Shown piece after piece: positions 52,547 through 61,774 of a stretch of DNA of 64,000 bases. Position numbers and translations under genes: made by a program. How positions within the stretch are numbered: the stretch's first letter is position 1; every line of letters starts with the position of its first letter. The stretch lies in NCBI RefSeq assembly GCF_003352835.1, contig NZ_QLVD01000032.1:1-64000 (forward strand), in the 5' to 3' direction. Below the pieces are notes generated by a model, which did not search any database, was not told the origin of the DNA, and was given only the letters and a program-made list of their open reading frames with translations. Origin of the DNA: Ornithinimicrobium murale (GTDB taxonomy: Bacteria > Actinomycetota > Actinomycetes > Actinomycetales > Dermatophilaceae).

Positions 52547-54736
52547 ATGACCATGCGCCACGACCAGAACCACGGCCCTGACCGCGCCGATGATCACCAC
52601 GGCGGCCCAGGTCAGCACGGTGAGCATGCTCACCACGCAGAACAGATGGTTGATGACCCCGACCACGCGCACGGTGACCATGACGCCAACGGCGCGCACG
52701 GGTCACATGGTGAATCAGGTCATGGTGGTCACGCCGGTCATGGTGATCACGTGGGACAGTTCCGGCGACTGTTCTGGATCATGCTGGTCCTGGCCGTGCC
52801 GGTCGTGGGATTCAACGACATGTTCGCCGACCTCCTGGGGTATGACCTGCCCGCCGGCGGGTGGGACTGGTGGGTCTCTCCCGTGCTGGGGACAGTCATG
52901 TACGCCTGGGGCGGCCAGCCGTTCCTGACCGGCGCGGTGGAAGAGATCCGCACCCGCAAGCCCGGCATGATGCTGCTGATCGGCTTGGCCATCACGGTGG
53001 CCTTCCTGGCCTCGTGGGGCGCCAGCCTGCGCGTCCTCGATCACGAGCTGAACTTCTGGTGGGAACTTGCGCTGCTGGTGGTCATCATGCTGTTGGGCCA
53101 CTGGATCGAGATGCGTTCCCTGGCCCAGACCACCTCGGCCCTGGACTCCCTGGCGGCACTGCTGCCCGATGAGGCCGAGAAGGTCAGCGGCGAGGACATA
53201 GTCAAGGTGGCCCCGGGCGATCTGGTCGTCGGGGACGTCGTGCTGGTCCGCCCCGGTGGGTCGGTCCCCGCAGACGGGCGGATCGTCGACGGCTCGGCGA
53301 GTATGGATGAGTCGATGGTGACCGGTGAGTCCAAGACCGTCCGGCGCGGGAACGGTGAGCAGGTGGTCGCCGGGACCGTGGCCACCGACTCTGGGCTGCG
53401 GGTTGAGGTCACGGCCATCGGTGAGGACACCGCCATAGCCGGCATCCAAAAGCTGGTCGCCGATGCCCAGGCCTCCTCCTCACGCGCCCAGCGGATCGCC
53501 GACAAGGCCGCGGCGTGGCTGTTCTGGTTTGCCCTGGGTGCCGCGGTGGTCACCGCGACCATCTGGTCGCTGATAGGTCTGCCGGACTCGGCGGTCGTGC
53601 GCACCATCACCGTGCTGGTGATCGCCTGCCCGCACGCCCTCGGTCTGGCGATCCCGCTCGTGGTGTCCATCGCGACCGAACGTGCCGCCCGGGGCGGGGT
53701 CCTCATCAAGGACCGCCTCGCACTGGAATCGATGCGCACGGTCGACGCCGTGCTCTTCGACAAGACCGGCACGCTGACCAGGGGCGAGCCCACCGTCACC
53801 GGCGTCGAACCCGTGACTGGGCGCGAGGAGGAGGAGGTGCTGGCCCTGGCCGCGGCAGCAGAGTCCGATAGTGAGCACCCGCTGGCCAAGGCGATCCTCG
53901 GCGCGGCCCGCAACCGGGAGTTGACAGTGTCCTCCGCCTCAGACTTCTCCTCCTCCCCGGCAGTCGGGGTCAAGGCCAGCGTCAACGGGACAGTCATCGA
54001 GGTGGGGGGTCCCTATCTGCTGGAGCAGCACGGTGCCAGCGAGCTGCCGGTCGCCGAGGACTGGCGGGCCCAGGGTGCGATCATCCTGCACGTCCTGGCC
54101 GGCGGTGAGGTGATCGGCGCGCTGCGCCTGGCCGATGAGATCCGCCCGGAGTCCCAGGCTGCGGTCGACGCGCTCCACGCTGCTGGCGCTCAGGTCGTGA
54201 TGATCACCGGCGACGCCCAGGCCGTGGCCGACACCGTCGCCAAGGAACTGGGCATCGACCGGGTCTTCGCCGGGGTACGTCCGCAGGACAAGGCCGCCAA
54301 GGTCGCCGAACTCCAGGACGAGGGGCGCAAGGTCGCCATGGTCGGCGACGGTGTCAACGACGCCCCGGCCCTGGCCCAGGCCGATGTCGGCATCGCCATC
54401 GGCGCCGGCACCGACGTGGCGATCGCCTCCGCCGGGGTGATCCTGGCCTCCTCGGACCCACGCTCGGTCCTCTCCGTCACTGAGCTCTCGCGTGCGAGCT
54501 ACCGGAAGATGAAGCAGAACCTGTGGTGGGCCGCCGGCTACAACCTCATCTCCGTACCGCTGGCCGCGGGCGTCCTAGCACCGATCGGGTTCGTCCTGCC
54601 GATGAGCATCGGCGCCATCCTCATGTCCGCTTCCACCGTTGTGGTCGCCCTCAACGCCCAGCTGCTGCGCCGACTCGACCTGACACCGGCGCAGAGCGCC
54701 AAGACCTTCCTCGACCAGCAGCAGGTCAGCCAGTGA
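52547..54736 (+). CDS. copB: Copper P1B ATPase, CPH (CopB) type
   Basis: The 729-residue protein has a very His-rich N-terminus (about 20 His in the first 70 residues) in place of a CxxC domain. The transport motif is ACPHALGLAIP, with phosphorylation site DKTGTLTRG, SEHPLAK and [14 protein letters not shown]-type pumps (CopB) handle Cu(II)/Cu(I) or silver. Having both CPC and CPH pumps in one operon suggests cover of different copper states or loads. Confidence 0.93.
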   Translation: MTMRHDQNHGPDRADDHHGGPGQHGEHAHHAEQMVDDPDHAHGDHDANGAHGSHGESGHGGHAGHGDHVGQFRRLFWIMLVLAVPVVGFNDMFADLLGYDLPAGGWDWWVSPVLGTVMYAWGGQPFLTGAVEEIRTRKPGMMLLIGLAITVAFLASWGASLRVLDHELNFWWELALLVVIMLLGHWIEMRSLAQTTSALDSLAALLPDEAEKVSGEDIVKVAPGDLVVGDVVLVRPGGSVPADGRIVDGSASMDESMVTGESKTVRRGNGEQVVAGTVATDSGLRVEVTAIGEDTAIAGIQKLVADAQASSSRAQRIADKAAAWLFWFALGAAVVTATIWSLIGLPDSAVVRTITVLVIACPHALGLAIPLVVSIATERAARGGVLIKDRLALESMRTVDAVLFDKTGTLTRGEPTVTGVEPVTGREEEEVLALAAAAESDSEHPLAKAILGAARNRELTVSSASDFSSSPAVGVKASVNGTVIEVGGPYLLEQHGASELPVAEDWRAQGAIILHVLAGGEVIGALRLADEIRPESQAAVDALHAAGAQVVMITGDAQAVADTVAKELGIDRVFAGVRPQDKAAKVAELQDEGRKVAMVGDGVNDAPALAQADVGIAIGAGTDVAIASAGVILASSDPRSVLSVTELSRASYRKMKQNLWWAAGYNLISVPLAAGVLAPIGFVLPMSIGAILMSASTVVVALNAQLLRRLDLTPAQSAKTFLDQQQVSQ

Positions 54737-54789
54737 CCAGCCCACCCGGCCAGGTCGTGACCCCACCCTCACCAGACAGGAGCATTCAG

Positions 54790-55104
54790 ATGACCACCGA
54801 GGCCACACCACACACGGAGGCCACGCACGGCTACATCAGCGACAAGGCCCGCTACCTGGCCCGCCTCAAGCGCATCGAAGGGCAGGCTCGAGGAATCCAC
54901 CGGATGGTCGATGAGGACACCTACTGCATCGACATCCTCACCCAGATCAGCGCACTCACCTCGGCCTTGGAGAACGTCGCGCTCGGACTGCTCGATGACC
55001 ACCTCAAGCACTGCGTCGTCGGCGCCGCAAAAGCCGGTGGACCCGAGGCAGAGCAGAAAATCAACGAGGCCTCACAAGCCATCGCCCGACTGGTCAAGTC
55101 CTAA
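54790..55104 (+). CDS. csoR: CsoR copper-sensing repressor
   Basis: ATG 54790 after AGGAG. The 104-residue helical protein has C46, H71 and C75. The C-x24-H-x3-C spacing is exactly that of the CsoR copper site, and it has the family's RLKRIEGQARGIHRMV opening. It should release the TACCC-N5-GGGTA boxes at 43541 and 48548 when Cu(I) binds. Confidence 0.93.
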   Translation: MTTEATPHTEATHGYISDKARYLARLKRIEGQARGIHRMVDEDTYCIDILTQISALTSALENVALGLLDDHLKHCVVGAAKAGGPEAEQKINEASQAIARLVKS

Positions 55105-55112
55105 AGCGGCCC

Positions 55113-55901
55113 ATGACAGCTGACCTGCCGCCCCCTGACCTGCAACCTCCTGGCCGGCGCGGCCCCGGCCGGGGCTTTCGGGTGCTCGTGGTCGATGACG
55201 AGAAGCCCCTGGCCGAGGTCGTTGCCCGGTACTTGCTCAGGGACGGCTACGAGGTCACGGTTGTCCATGATGGCCCGACAGCCTTGGAGCGGTCTCGCGG
55301 GTTGGACCCCGACGTCGTCATCCTCGACCTGGGACTACCCGGCCTGGACGGCCTGGAGGTCTGCCGCGGGCTGCGTGAGTTCTCGGACTGTTACATCGTG
55401 ATGCTCACTGCACGAGCCGAGGAGCCGGACACGCTGGCCGGGTTGCGCGCGGGGGCCGATGACTACATGACGAAGCCGTTCAGCCCGCGCGAACTGGTGG
55501 CGCGGGTCCAGGTGATGTTGCGGCGGCCGCGACAGCAGCAGGCTAAGGAGCCACCGGCAGGCACCCGGCCGATGGTCTTCGGCCCAATGAGGATTGACGG
55601 CTCGGCCCGCGAGGTCCACCTGGATGGCGGTCGTGTGGTGCTGACCCGCACTGAGTTCGACGTCCTGCAGGCGTTGGCCGCGCGGGCGGGTCAGGCATTG
55701 ACTCGCCGCCAGATTATCGATGGTGTCTGGGGAGAGGCGTGGGTTGGTGATGAGCAACTGGTCGACGTCCACGTTGCCCACCTGCGGCGCAAACTGGGCG
55801 ACCCCGCCAGCAGCCCACGATTCATACATACGGTGAGAGGGGTGGGCTACCGGCTGGACGTCGAACAGGCCACCTCGTGGGAAGGGGAGGGTCGGCGGTG
55901 A
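55113..55901 (+). CDS. OmpR-family response regulator
   Basis: The 262-residue product has a receiver domain (VVDDEKPLAE, VVILDLGLPG with phosphoacceptor Asp, YMTKPFSP) and a winged-helix DNA-binding domain (VVLTRTEFDVLQALAARAG, then VDVHVAHLRRKLGD). Its start is 8 bases after csoR, and its end overlaps the kinase gene. A direct-repeat box (TTCAY-N6-TTCAT) found three times in this island fits the tandem binding of OmpR-type regulators. Copper or envelope stress is the likely signal. Confidence 0.9.
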   Translation: MTADLPPPDLQPPGRRGPGRGFRVLVVDDEKPLAEVVARYLLRDGYEVTVVHDGPTALERSRGLDPDVVILDLGLPGLDGLEVCRGLREFSDCYIVMLTARAEEPDTLAGLRAGADDYMTKPFSPRELVARVQVMLRRPRQQQAKEPPAGTRPMVFGPMRIDGSAREVHLDGGRVVLTRTEFDVLQALAARAGQALTRRQIIDGVWGEAWVGDEQLVDVHVAHLRRKLGDPASSPRFIHTVRGVGYRLDVEQATSWEGEGRR

Positions 55902-57010
55902 GCCTTCGAGAACACCTGCGGACAACTGGTCTGGTGACCAGGCTCCTGATAGCGCAGGGGCTGGTCGTCCTGGTCGGACTTGCGACGATCCTCCTTGTCA
56001 CTGAGATCGTGGGTCTCGCCCTGTTTCGCGAGCACATGGTGTTGGCTGGCCACGAGAACCCGGACGAGGAGGCCATCCACGTCGAGGAGGCGTTCCGTTC
56101 CGCGATCACGGTCGCCCTGGTGGTGGCCCTGGCTGCTGCCCTGGTGGTCGCGTTAGCCGCCAGTTACTACCTCACCAGGCGGGTGGCGCGGCTGGTGCGA
56201 GGGGTAGCAGAGGCGGCGTCCACCATCGCTGCCGGTGACTATGAGGCCCGGGTGCGAACCCCGGCCCTGGGACCGGAGTTCAAGGTCCTGGCCGATTCGT
56301 TCAACCAGATGGCGGGCCGACTCGCGGATACCGAGACCACCCGCCGGCAGTTGCTGGGAGACCTCGCCCATGAGATGCGCACCCCCATCGCCACCCTTGA
56401 TGCCTACCTGGAGGGCACCGAGGATGGCGTGACTCAACTGGACCCGCCGACCGTGGAGATGCTCCGCGGACAGACCCAACGGCTCGCACGGTTGGCCGAA
56501 GACATCAGCACCGTCTCGCGCATCGAAGAAAACCACTTGAAGCTGGCTCGAGAACCGGTGCACCTCGGACGTCTCCTCGAGCGAGCCATCACCGCCCACG
56601 AGGCGGTCTACGCGGCTAAAGGTGTTCGACTCGCGAGAGACGTGAAGCAGGACCTGCCCGCGGTATCTGCTGACCCGGATCGGTTGGGGCAGGTGATGAC
56701 GAACCTGCTAGACAACGCTCTTCGCCATACTCCCGAGGGTGGGGTGGTCACACTTGCGGCCCAGCCCACCGGGGGACGGGTTGTGGTGACACTCTCCGAC
56801 TCAGGTGACGGCATCCCTGTCGAGGCTCTCGACCATGTTCTGGAACGGTTCTACCGTGTCGACACGGCCCGCGATCGGCAGCGTGGCGGCTCCGGGGTGG
56901 GGTTGACGATCGCCCGCGGCATCGTCAAGGCCCACGGCGGAGACCTCTCGATCACCAGCCCCGGCCCGGGTCACGGAACAACCGTCACCTGGTGGGTCCC
57001 GATCGAATAG
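55898..57010 (+). CDS. Sensor histidine kinase
   Basis: The GTG at 55898 overlaps the regulator stop and follows GGAGG. Two membrane helices (LLIAQGLVVLVGLATILLVTEIVG; a second near AITVALVVALAAALVVALAA) flank a short sensor loop. A HAMP domain, the H-box LLGDLAHEMRTPIATLDAY and the ATP domain (LLDNALRHTPEGG, DSGDGIP, GGSGVGLTIARGIV) follow. The short external loop (about 40 residues with HMV and HENPDEE) could sense metal directly. Confidence 0.9.
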   Translation: MSLREHLRTTGLVTRLLIAQGLVVLVGLATILLVTEIVGLALFREHMVLAGHENPDEEAIHVEEAFRSAITVALVVALAAALVVALAASYYLTRRVARLVRGVAEAASTIAAGDYEARVRTPALGPEFKVLADSFNQMAGRLADTETTRRQLLGDLAHEMRTPIATLDAYLEGTEDGVTQLDPPTVEMLRGQTQRLARLAEDISTVSRIEENHLKLAREPVHLGRLLERAITAHEAVYAAKGVRLARDVKQDLPAVSADPDRLGQVMTNLLDNALRHTPEGGVVTLAAQPTGGRVVVTLSDSGDGIPVEALDHVLERFYRVDTARDRQRGGSGVGLTIARGIVKAHGGDLSITSPGPGHGTTVTWWVPIE

Positions 57011-57050
57011 ACCCAGCGCTCCAAGCACGGGCTGAGACTGCGAGGCCTTT

Positions 57051-57066
57051 ATGAAGGTTCCATGAA
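57051..57066. promoter_or_regulatory. Response-regulator box 3
   Basis: ATGAA (57051-57055) and ATGAA (57062-57066), six bases apart (TTCAT-N6-TTCAT on the other strand), lie right after the kinase gene and before the riboswitch. Confidence 0.5.
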
Positions 57067-57149
57067 GATCGGCCAGGATTCGGTTCTGATGCGCATCCCC
57101 CGGAGTCCTGGCCGTTACCGTTTTGTTACCTACCTGTCCCTGGGTGGGT

Positions 57150-57336
57150 CTCGGGCGTTCGCCGAATCTTGTCAGCGCTCCGGGTCGAATGAGACGTCCG
57201 TATGACAAGAGCGGGGGACCCACCAGCGGAGCGCAAGACGTTCCTTGGGGCCAAGGGCTGACTCAACCCCCTGGGTCAGCGCCGGGCAACTCCAGCCCGA
57301 GCCCGACAGCTAACCCCGCAGGCGCCGGAGAGGTTA
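57150..57336 (+). ncRNA. ydaO/yuaA (c-di-AMP) riboswitch
   Basis: The conserved blocks of the c-di-AMP riboswitch occur in order: GCCGAATC (57171), GCGGGGGACCCACC, CCAAGGGCTGACTCA, GGGCAACTCCAGCCCGA and GACAGCTAACCCCGCAGGCG. They end about 10 bases before the NlpC/P60 start. In actinobacteria this riboswitch controls wall hydrolases, so c-di-AMP probably sets expression of the next gene. Confidence 0.85.
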
Positions 57337-57344
57337 TCCCCGTG

Positions 57345-58268
57345 ATGAAACGACGTTTGCCCGGGCGCCACCGCGCTGCCCTGAACCTGCCCTGCCCCCT
57401 ATCCGGAACCGCCGCTGTGGCAGCATCCGGGTTGCTTGTCGCCGCGACGATCGGCGCCGCAGCTCCGGCTGCACCGGCAAGCCCGATCACTACCGTCGAT
57501 GCTGTCAGCAACGACCAGCTCTCGGTGTCGCAGGGAGCCCAGGTCGTGAACCTGACTGCTGATAGTTGGTCGAGCCTGGTTGAGACACTGAAGGTTGCCT
57601 CCGACGACTTGGAGAGCGATCTTCCAGTCAAGGCAGTCCCAGCCCCACCCGCCGAAGATGGTCAGCACACCCACTTCGGTGACCTCGGCTTCACCGGGGT
57701 CACCCCTGAACCAGAACCGGAAACTCCGGTCGAGACCGCCACCGACGACACCTGGGGCGCCAGTGGCGAGACCTTGGACGGTGCCGGAGTCTCCGCTGGA
57801 AGCTCACGCGTTGAGGGCCAGTCGGCCAGCCGGTCAGAGGCCAGGCCGGAAGCACCGGCCGAGCCAGTCGCCCCTGAGGCGCCGGCGGCGGCAGGTCAGG
57901 GAGGCGAGGGGGCCATCGCCTGGGCCCAGGCCAACCTGGGACTGCCCTACAGCTGGGGCTCCAAGAGTGGCGGTGCCTATGACTGCTCCGGCTTCACCAC
58001 AGCAGCCTTCCGTGCTGCTGGAATCAACATCCCGCACGGGAGCGAGGCGCAGTACCACGCCACAAACCGTGTCTCACTCTCGCAGATCCAACGTGGCGAC
58101 CTGCTGTTCTACAGCGACAACGGTTCCGCATCTGGCATCTTCCACGTAGCGATCTACCTCGGGGACGGGCAGGTCATCCACTCCCTTCGCGACTGGTCCA
58201 GTTGGGACGGCTCCAAGATCAACGGCATCAACTACGCCTCCGGATTGATGGGAGCCGGTCGCCCCTGA
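57345..58268 (+). CDS. Secreted NlpC/P60 cell-wall hydrolase
   Basis: The ATG at 57345 follows GGAGAGG; the longer frame covers the riboswitch. The 307-residue protein has a signal peptide (AAVAASGLLVAATIGAAAPAAPA), a long acidic/Pro-rich linker and a C-terminal NlpC/P60 domain. The catalytic Cys is in GGAYDCSGFTTAAF and the His in GIFHVAIYLGDG. It cuts peptide stems of peptidoglycan. Unlike its neighbours it looks like a chromosomal housekeeping gene placed behind the copper island. Confidence 0.88.
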   Translation: MKRRLPGRHRAALNLPCPLSGTAAVAASGLLVAATIGAAAPAAPASPITTVDAVSNDQLSVSQGAQVVNLTADSWSSLVETLKVASDDLESDLPVKAVPAPPAEDGQHTHFGDLGFTGVTPEPEPETPVETATDDTWGASGETLDGAGVSAGSSRVEGQSASRSEARPEAPAEPVAPEAPAAAGQGGEGAIAWAQANLGLPYSWGSKSGGAYDCSGFTTAAFRAAGINIPHGSEAQYHATNRVSLSQIQRGDLLFYSDNGSASGIFHVAIYLGDGQVIHSLRDWSSWDGSKINGINYASGLMGAGRP

Positions 58269-58330
58269 GTCCCCCGGGAACGGCCGGGCAGCACCGCGCA
58301 ACAGCGTCATGGATTCACGGAAACCGGTCG

Positions 58331-58368
58331 TCGACAGGATCAGGGGCGCGCGTCCCTTATCCTGTCGA
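58331..58368 (+). terminator. Strong hairpin after the NlpC/P60 gene
   Basis: TCGACAGGAT (58331-58340) and ATCCTGTCGA (58359-58368) pair perfectly, with an inner AGGG/CCCT pair. It lies about 60 bases after the stop. No T run follows, so terminator function is probable but not certain. Confidence 0.5.
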
Positions 58369-58472
58369 GCGCTCCCGTTGCAGTGCACGCCGCCCAAGGC
58401 GAGTCAGGCCTCGCGGCTTTGTAGATGTTCAAGACCAGTGGAATAGCGCGTAGTCACCGAAGGGCACGTGTC

Positions 58473-58498
58473 GCGTTGGGGTGCACCCCACTGCAACA
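58473..58498. repeat. Candidate recombinase-associated site, copy B
   Basis: GCGTTGGGGT with a GC core and ACCCCACTGC then AACA is 23 of 26 identical to 12275-12300. The downstream CGTTT-CCCTG block sits at the same distance in both. Here the right arm carries two changes and the core differs (GC instead of AC). Confidence 0.5.
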
Positions 58499-58646
58499 CC
58501 CCTGCGCGCGGCGTTTCCCCTGTTGCTGTGACTTCGTCCGCTAAATGGCGGTGTTCTGTTGATGCTCCGTGGCGGCCCCCATGGGCGATAGCTGGGGCGG
58601 CTCGCGTCCCGTAAGCCGATCCCCTTGCGGCAACGCCAGCGCCGGG

Positions 58647-59321
58647 TCACCCGTACGTCGGCGCCTGCGGCCAGCCCTCCGGGCTGTCCTCCCAGTCCTG
58701 CTGACGGCCGTAGACGCTGCGGTCCATGATGTGGGCGACAGGCAGGGTCGCCTCAGTGCCGCGCGCGGTGGTCATGTAGGTCAGGTAGGGCTTGCCGTCC
58801 TTGAGTAGGTAGTAGGAGTAGCCGGGCAGCTGCCCCTCCTCGCCGTTCTCGTCGGTCTGGGTCCACCCCCAGTCGTAGTGGTAGGTGGTGTCGTACGAGG
58901 ACACCCACCGGTGGTCCCAGGTCCGCTTGGCGCGCCAGTCCTCAAGCTTGGCCACCGGCGCCTGCGAGACCATCGCGAAGGCGATGCCCTCGTCGGTCAG
59001 CCGCTCCATGTTGGCTGGGAGGTTGTCGACCGCCCAGGTGCAGCTCGGGCAGCCCTCATCCCAGTCGGGGCCGAACATCACGTTCTGCACGAGCAGCAGA
59101 TACTTTTCGCCGAAAAGCTCGGACAGCCGCACTGGGCCGTCGGCATCGGTGAAGGTGTAGTCCGCCACCTCCACCATGGGAAGGCGGCGGCGACTGGCCG
59201 AGACCCGGTCGTCGTGCCGGGTGACCTCCTTCTCCGCCGCGACCTGCTCGGCGAGGGCCTCGTCGAAGCGGGCTCGGTCGACGACCGTGGGGGCGGCCGT
59301 GGGCTGGGTGAGCTTCGTCAT
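58647..59321 (-). CDS. DUF899 thioredoxin-like protein
   Basis: The start at 59321 follows AGGAGA. The 224-residue protein matches the DUF899 family: VEVADYTFTDADGPVRLSELFG, a redox-like CPSC in DEGCPSCTWAVDNL, then a segment beginning SSYDTTYHYDWGW. Members are predicted cytosolic dithiol proteins of unknown substrate. It is alone, with no nearby partner. Confidence 0.88.
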   Translation of the reverse strand: MTKLTQPTAAPTVVDRARFDEALAEQVAAEKEVTRHDDRVSASRRRLPMVEVADYTFTDADGPVRLSELFGEKYLLLVQNVMFGPDWDEGCPSCTWAVDNLPANMERLTDEGIAFAMVSQAPVAKLEDWRAKRTWDHRWVSSYDTTYHYDWGWTQTDENGEEGQLPGYSYYLLKDGKPYLTYMTTARGTEATLPVAHIMDRSVYGRQQDWEDSPEGWPQAPTYG

Positions 59322-60270
59322 GTTGCGTCTCCTGTCGTGACAGCTGGTACTCGGGCGTCGCCTCGAGTGCTGACTGGCGCCAAGGCCAGAACTCATCGAT
59401 TCGGATGACACTTCCGTGTCAACCTTGCCATCAGCAGCGCTCGCCGAGCAAGGGGTGCACCCCGCCGCGTCGTTAGCAGTCCAGTCCGTTCGATAGACGA
59501 ACCCCAAACGGGAACGCCGCAGGTCAGCGAGAGCATCCCTGTTCGGGTGTCCCATAAGACCCGCCCGAGATGAAGCCCGGTGAAGGGGCGCTGAGTGGGC
59601 ACGGCCGAGGAGATCCAAACCGGGGTGCGAGGTGACGGCCGCGCGCGTGCGCGTCCCGTCGGCCGCCACGGTTCGGTCTTGTCGGCCGACGCTCCACCAA
59701 CGGTGGATAGCCATCCTCACTAGTGCATGATCATGCCAACCAACAAGGGCACGCTCATCGGCAGAGGGCGAAACACGAGCCTTGCGCGGCGCATCGGTGA
59801 GGGTCTGCCCTCGCTTCATCGGACCACCACGCGCGACGACGTCCCATCGACGAACGCCTATGCCCACATAGAAGTGGGCGTTGCGACAAGTTCGCTGCAT
59901 CTCGACACCACCGTGCAACGTTCAGCGCATCTCGACATCCGCCCATGACCTCGCGGGGTTCGCCCGGCCGGGCGTGATCGTGGAAATCGACGCCCTCGCC
60001 GTCGTCGTCTGAACCAAGCCAGCGCGTGAGGTCCCGCGTGCCGTCAGGACCACCCAGACGTCTCCGTCCGCTCACGGATGAGTCGGTCCACCCCCACCGA
60101 GGAGTGTGCGCAGCCCGAACGTGTAGGCGCGGCCCGGATCTGAGGGTGCGCCATACTGTTGGCCAGCCGCCAGGCCGATGCGCGAGGCCAGGGGACATCC
60201 TCGTCATCCAGTGAGCAGGGTCCTCCACCGCCGACCTGTGGCACCACCTCCGGCACGCGTGGACGGCGAG
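59322..60270. other. About 950 bases without a recognisable gene
   Basis: Open frames here (for example leftward from 60594) are read-through of the broken toxin frame or low-complexity Arg/Pro shadows. No promoter, hairpin or known relic stands out. Codon usage is unstructured, which suggests decayed DNA. Confidence 0.5.
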
Positions 60271-60274
60271 CCAG

Positions 60275-60594
60275 TCACCCGTCGAGCCGGTGCCTCCAGT
60301 GCCCGGGACGCTGCCTGTCGTGATGGTAGGCGAGGAGAACGAGGTCGTCGCCGTCGACGAGGTAGACGATGCTGTAGGGGAAGCCCCTGACCCGCGTCGT
60401 CCGCGGGACCGGGGTGCGCCCTTCGAGGCCAGGGTAGGGTCGCCCAGAGTCCGGCCACGCGAGGACGTGAGCGAGACTGGCCTCGACCGCGTCCAGCAGT
60501 TCGACGGCCAGCAGTCGACGCTTGTCCGCGTACCGTCAACAGCCGCGTCGATTTCAGCTGCCGCGTCAACGTGCTCGCGGACGCGCAGCCTCAC
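60275..60594 (-). pseudogene. RelE/ParE-type toxin, single-base frameshift
   Basis: A GTG at 60594 overlaps the antitoxin stop (GTGA) and starts RLRVREHVDAAAEIDAAVD. A base missing near 60534 then shifts the frame. In the next frame YADKRRLLAVELLDAVEA, VPRTTRVRGFPYSIVYLVDGDDLVLLAYHHDR and PGHWRHRLDG complete a ParE/RelE fold ending at 60275. Restoring one base (GAC-TGG-TAC) yields 106 residues. It is either inactivated or a sequencing error. Confidence 0.8.
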
Positions 60595-60842
60595 CGCTCA
60601 CGCGCAGCCAGCCGCGCTCTGAGCTCGGCGAAGTGCTCGCCCGCGTCAACTAAATGTGCGTCGCCGCTAGTGTGCTCGGTCGCCCGTCGATCAACCTCGG
60701 CGAGCCAGGCAGTATCAGTGTTCGCCCGGTCCATATCGGCTGCGTCATGCAGACTCAGCAGGCCGCGCTCGATGACGGCTGCGCGCTCGTCGGGAGACAG
60801 CGCGAGCAGCGCTCGCTCGACCTCTGCGACCTCGGGTGCCAT
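60591..60842 (-). CDS. Addiction-module antitoxin (PF09720-like)
   Basis: The 83-residue protein APEVAEVERALLALSPDERAAVIERGLLSL, ending WLAEVDRRATE..EHFAELRARL, matches 'addiction module component' antitoxins paired with ParE/RelE toxins. It precedes the toxin frame by a GTGA overlap, the usual order. Confidence 0.85.
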   Translation of the reverse strand: MAPEVAEVERALLALSPDERAAVIERGLLSLHDAADMDRANTDTAWLAEVDRRATEHTSGDAHLVDAGEHFAELRARLAARER

Positions 60843-61580
60843 GTGGGCAGTCTACCCGGACCGGCGCTGGGCAGGGATCCGGCGAACCCGAGGTCGCCGC
60901 CGACTGCGTCGTGGACCTTGTCCGACCCCACTGTCTGTCCTCGGGGTGCTCGTTCCGGTCGAGGATCACCTGCGACGGGCGGCCGAGCGCGCACGTGCGG
61001 GGGCGATGGTCTCCCGATCGCTGACGGGTCCCACTCTGCCCGTGCGGCAGCCCAGCGAACCCTCGGTCGAGGGTCTGGCTTGGGCCACGTCGACCACGGC
61101 CTGGTCGTTGGCGTCGACCTGCTGGAAGGCGAGGGCCGCGAGCTCGTGCTCCAGCAGGGTTGGCTGTTGTCGTCCTCACTGGGCCATGGTTGGCACCCTC
61201 AGAACCGCACGTCCTCAACGCCCTCATCCGGTGGCAGCGCCGTCGTGGAGTCCAACGCGGAGCTTCGATCCACATCACGCGAGCGCGATGGACCCTTGCG
61301 CACAGCCCGGCCGAGAGACTGATCCACGGGGGAGTGTTCCGGGTAGAAGACGGGCAGCCGGCGGGTCCCGGTGGACGCCGTCCTCCTCGATCCGAGCGTG
61401 TGCGTGGGTCGAGCGGTCGGCCCAAAAACGTCCAACTATCCTGTCGATTCAACGGTCTGGGGGTCTGGGGGCGACTGGCCCCGACTGGAGCCGTCGGCGG
61501 GTGGAAAGAGGATTTGACCTGCTAGGCTGTGGTGAAAGTTGACGTCGCCTGTGGGCGTGCCGGGGCGGCGTCTGGCTCCT
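60843..61580. other. About 740 bases without a supported gene
   Basis: Long frames exist on both strands but all are Arg/Pro/Ser-rich with no domain. No hairpin or repeat is evident. It is probably non-coding or eroded. Confidence 0.45.
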
Positions 61581-61589
61581 GTGCTGAGA

Positions 61590-61631
61590 TTACGGATCAG
61601 AAGGTTGCAGGTTCGAATCCTGCCGGGCGCG
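61590..61631 (+). other. 3' half of tRNA-Arg(ACG): core attachment-site sequence
   Basis: Bases read as anticodon loop TTACGGA (anticodon ACG), stem TCAGA, variable AGGTT, T arm GCAGG-TTCGAAT-CCTGC, acceptor CGGGCGC and discriminator G. The 5' half is absent: the bases before it do not form an anticodon 5' stem, D arm or acceptor. Such 3' halves are att cores of tRNA-integrating elements. The integrase starts 143 bases downstream. Confidence 0.85.
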
Positions 61632-61774
61632 CTCTGTGTCGACACCGACGCTATGCGCCCTGGCCAGCGCCGACGGGTCTGGACCTCACGTCCTGTGGGT
61701 CTCCTCCCTGCGAGATGGTCGTCCCTCATCCCTTGATAGATCCCTTGATTGCGCGAGCGGTGGGATGATGGGGG

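Noticed and set aside
59451-59464. GGGGTGCACCCC near 59453 as a third recombinase site
   Set aside because: Only the inner 12 bases match; the GCGTT arm and the downstream CGTTT-CCCTG block are absent, so it is likely chance.
59755-60594. 279-codon leftward frame covering the toxin region
   Set aside because: Only its first 20 codons are the toxin start; beyond the frameshift it is out of frame.
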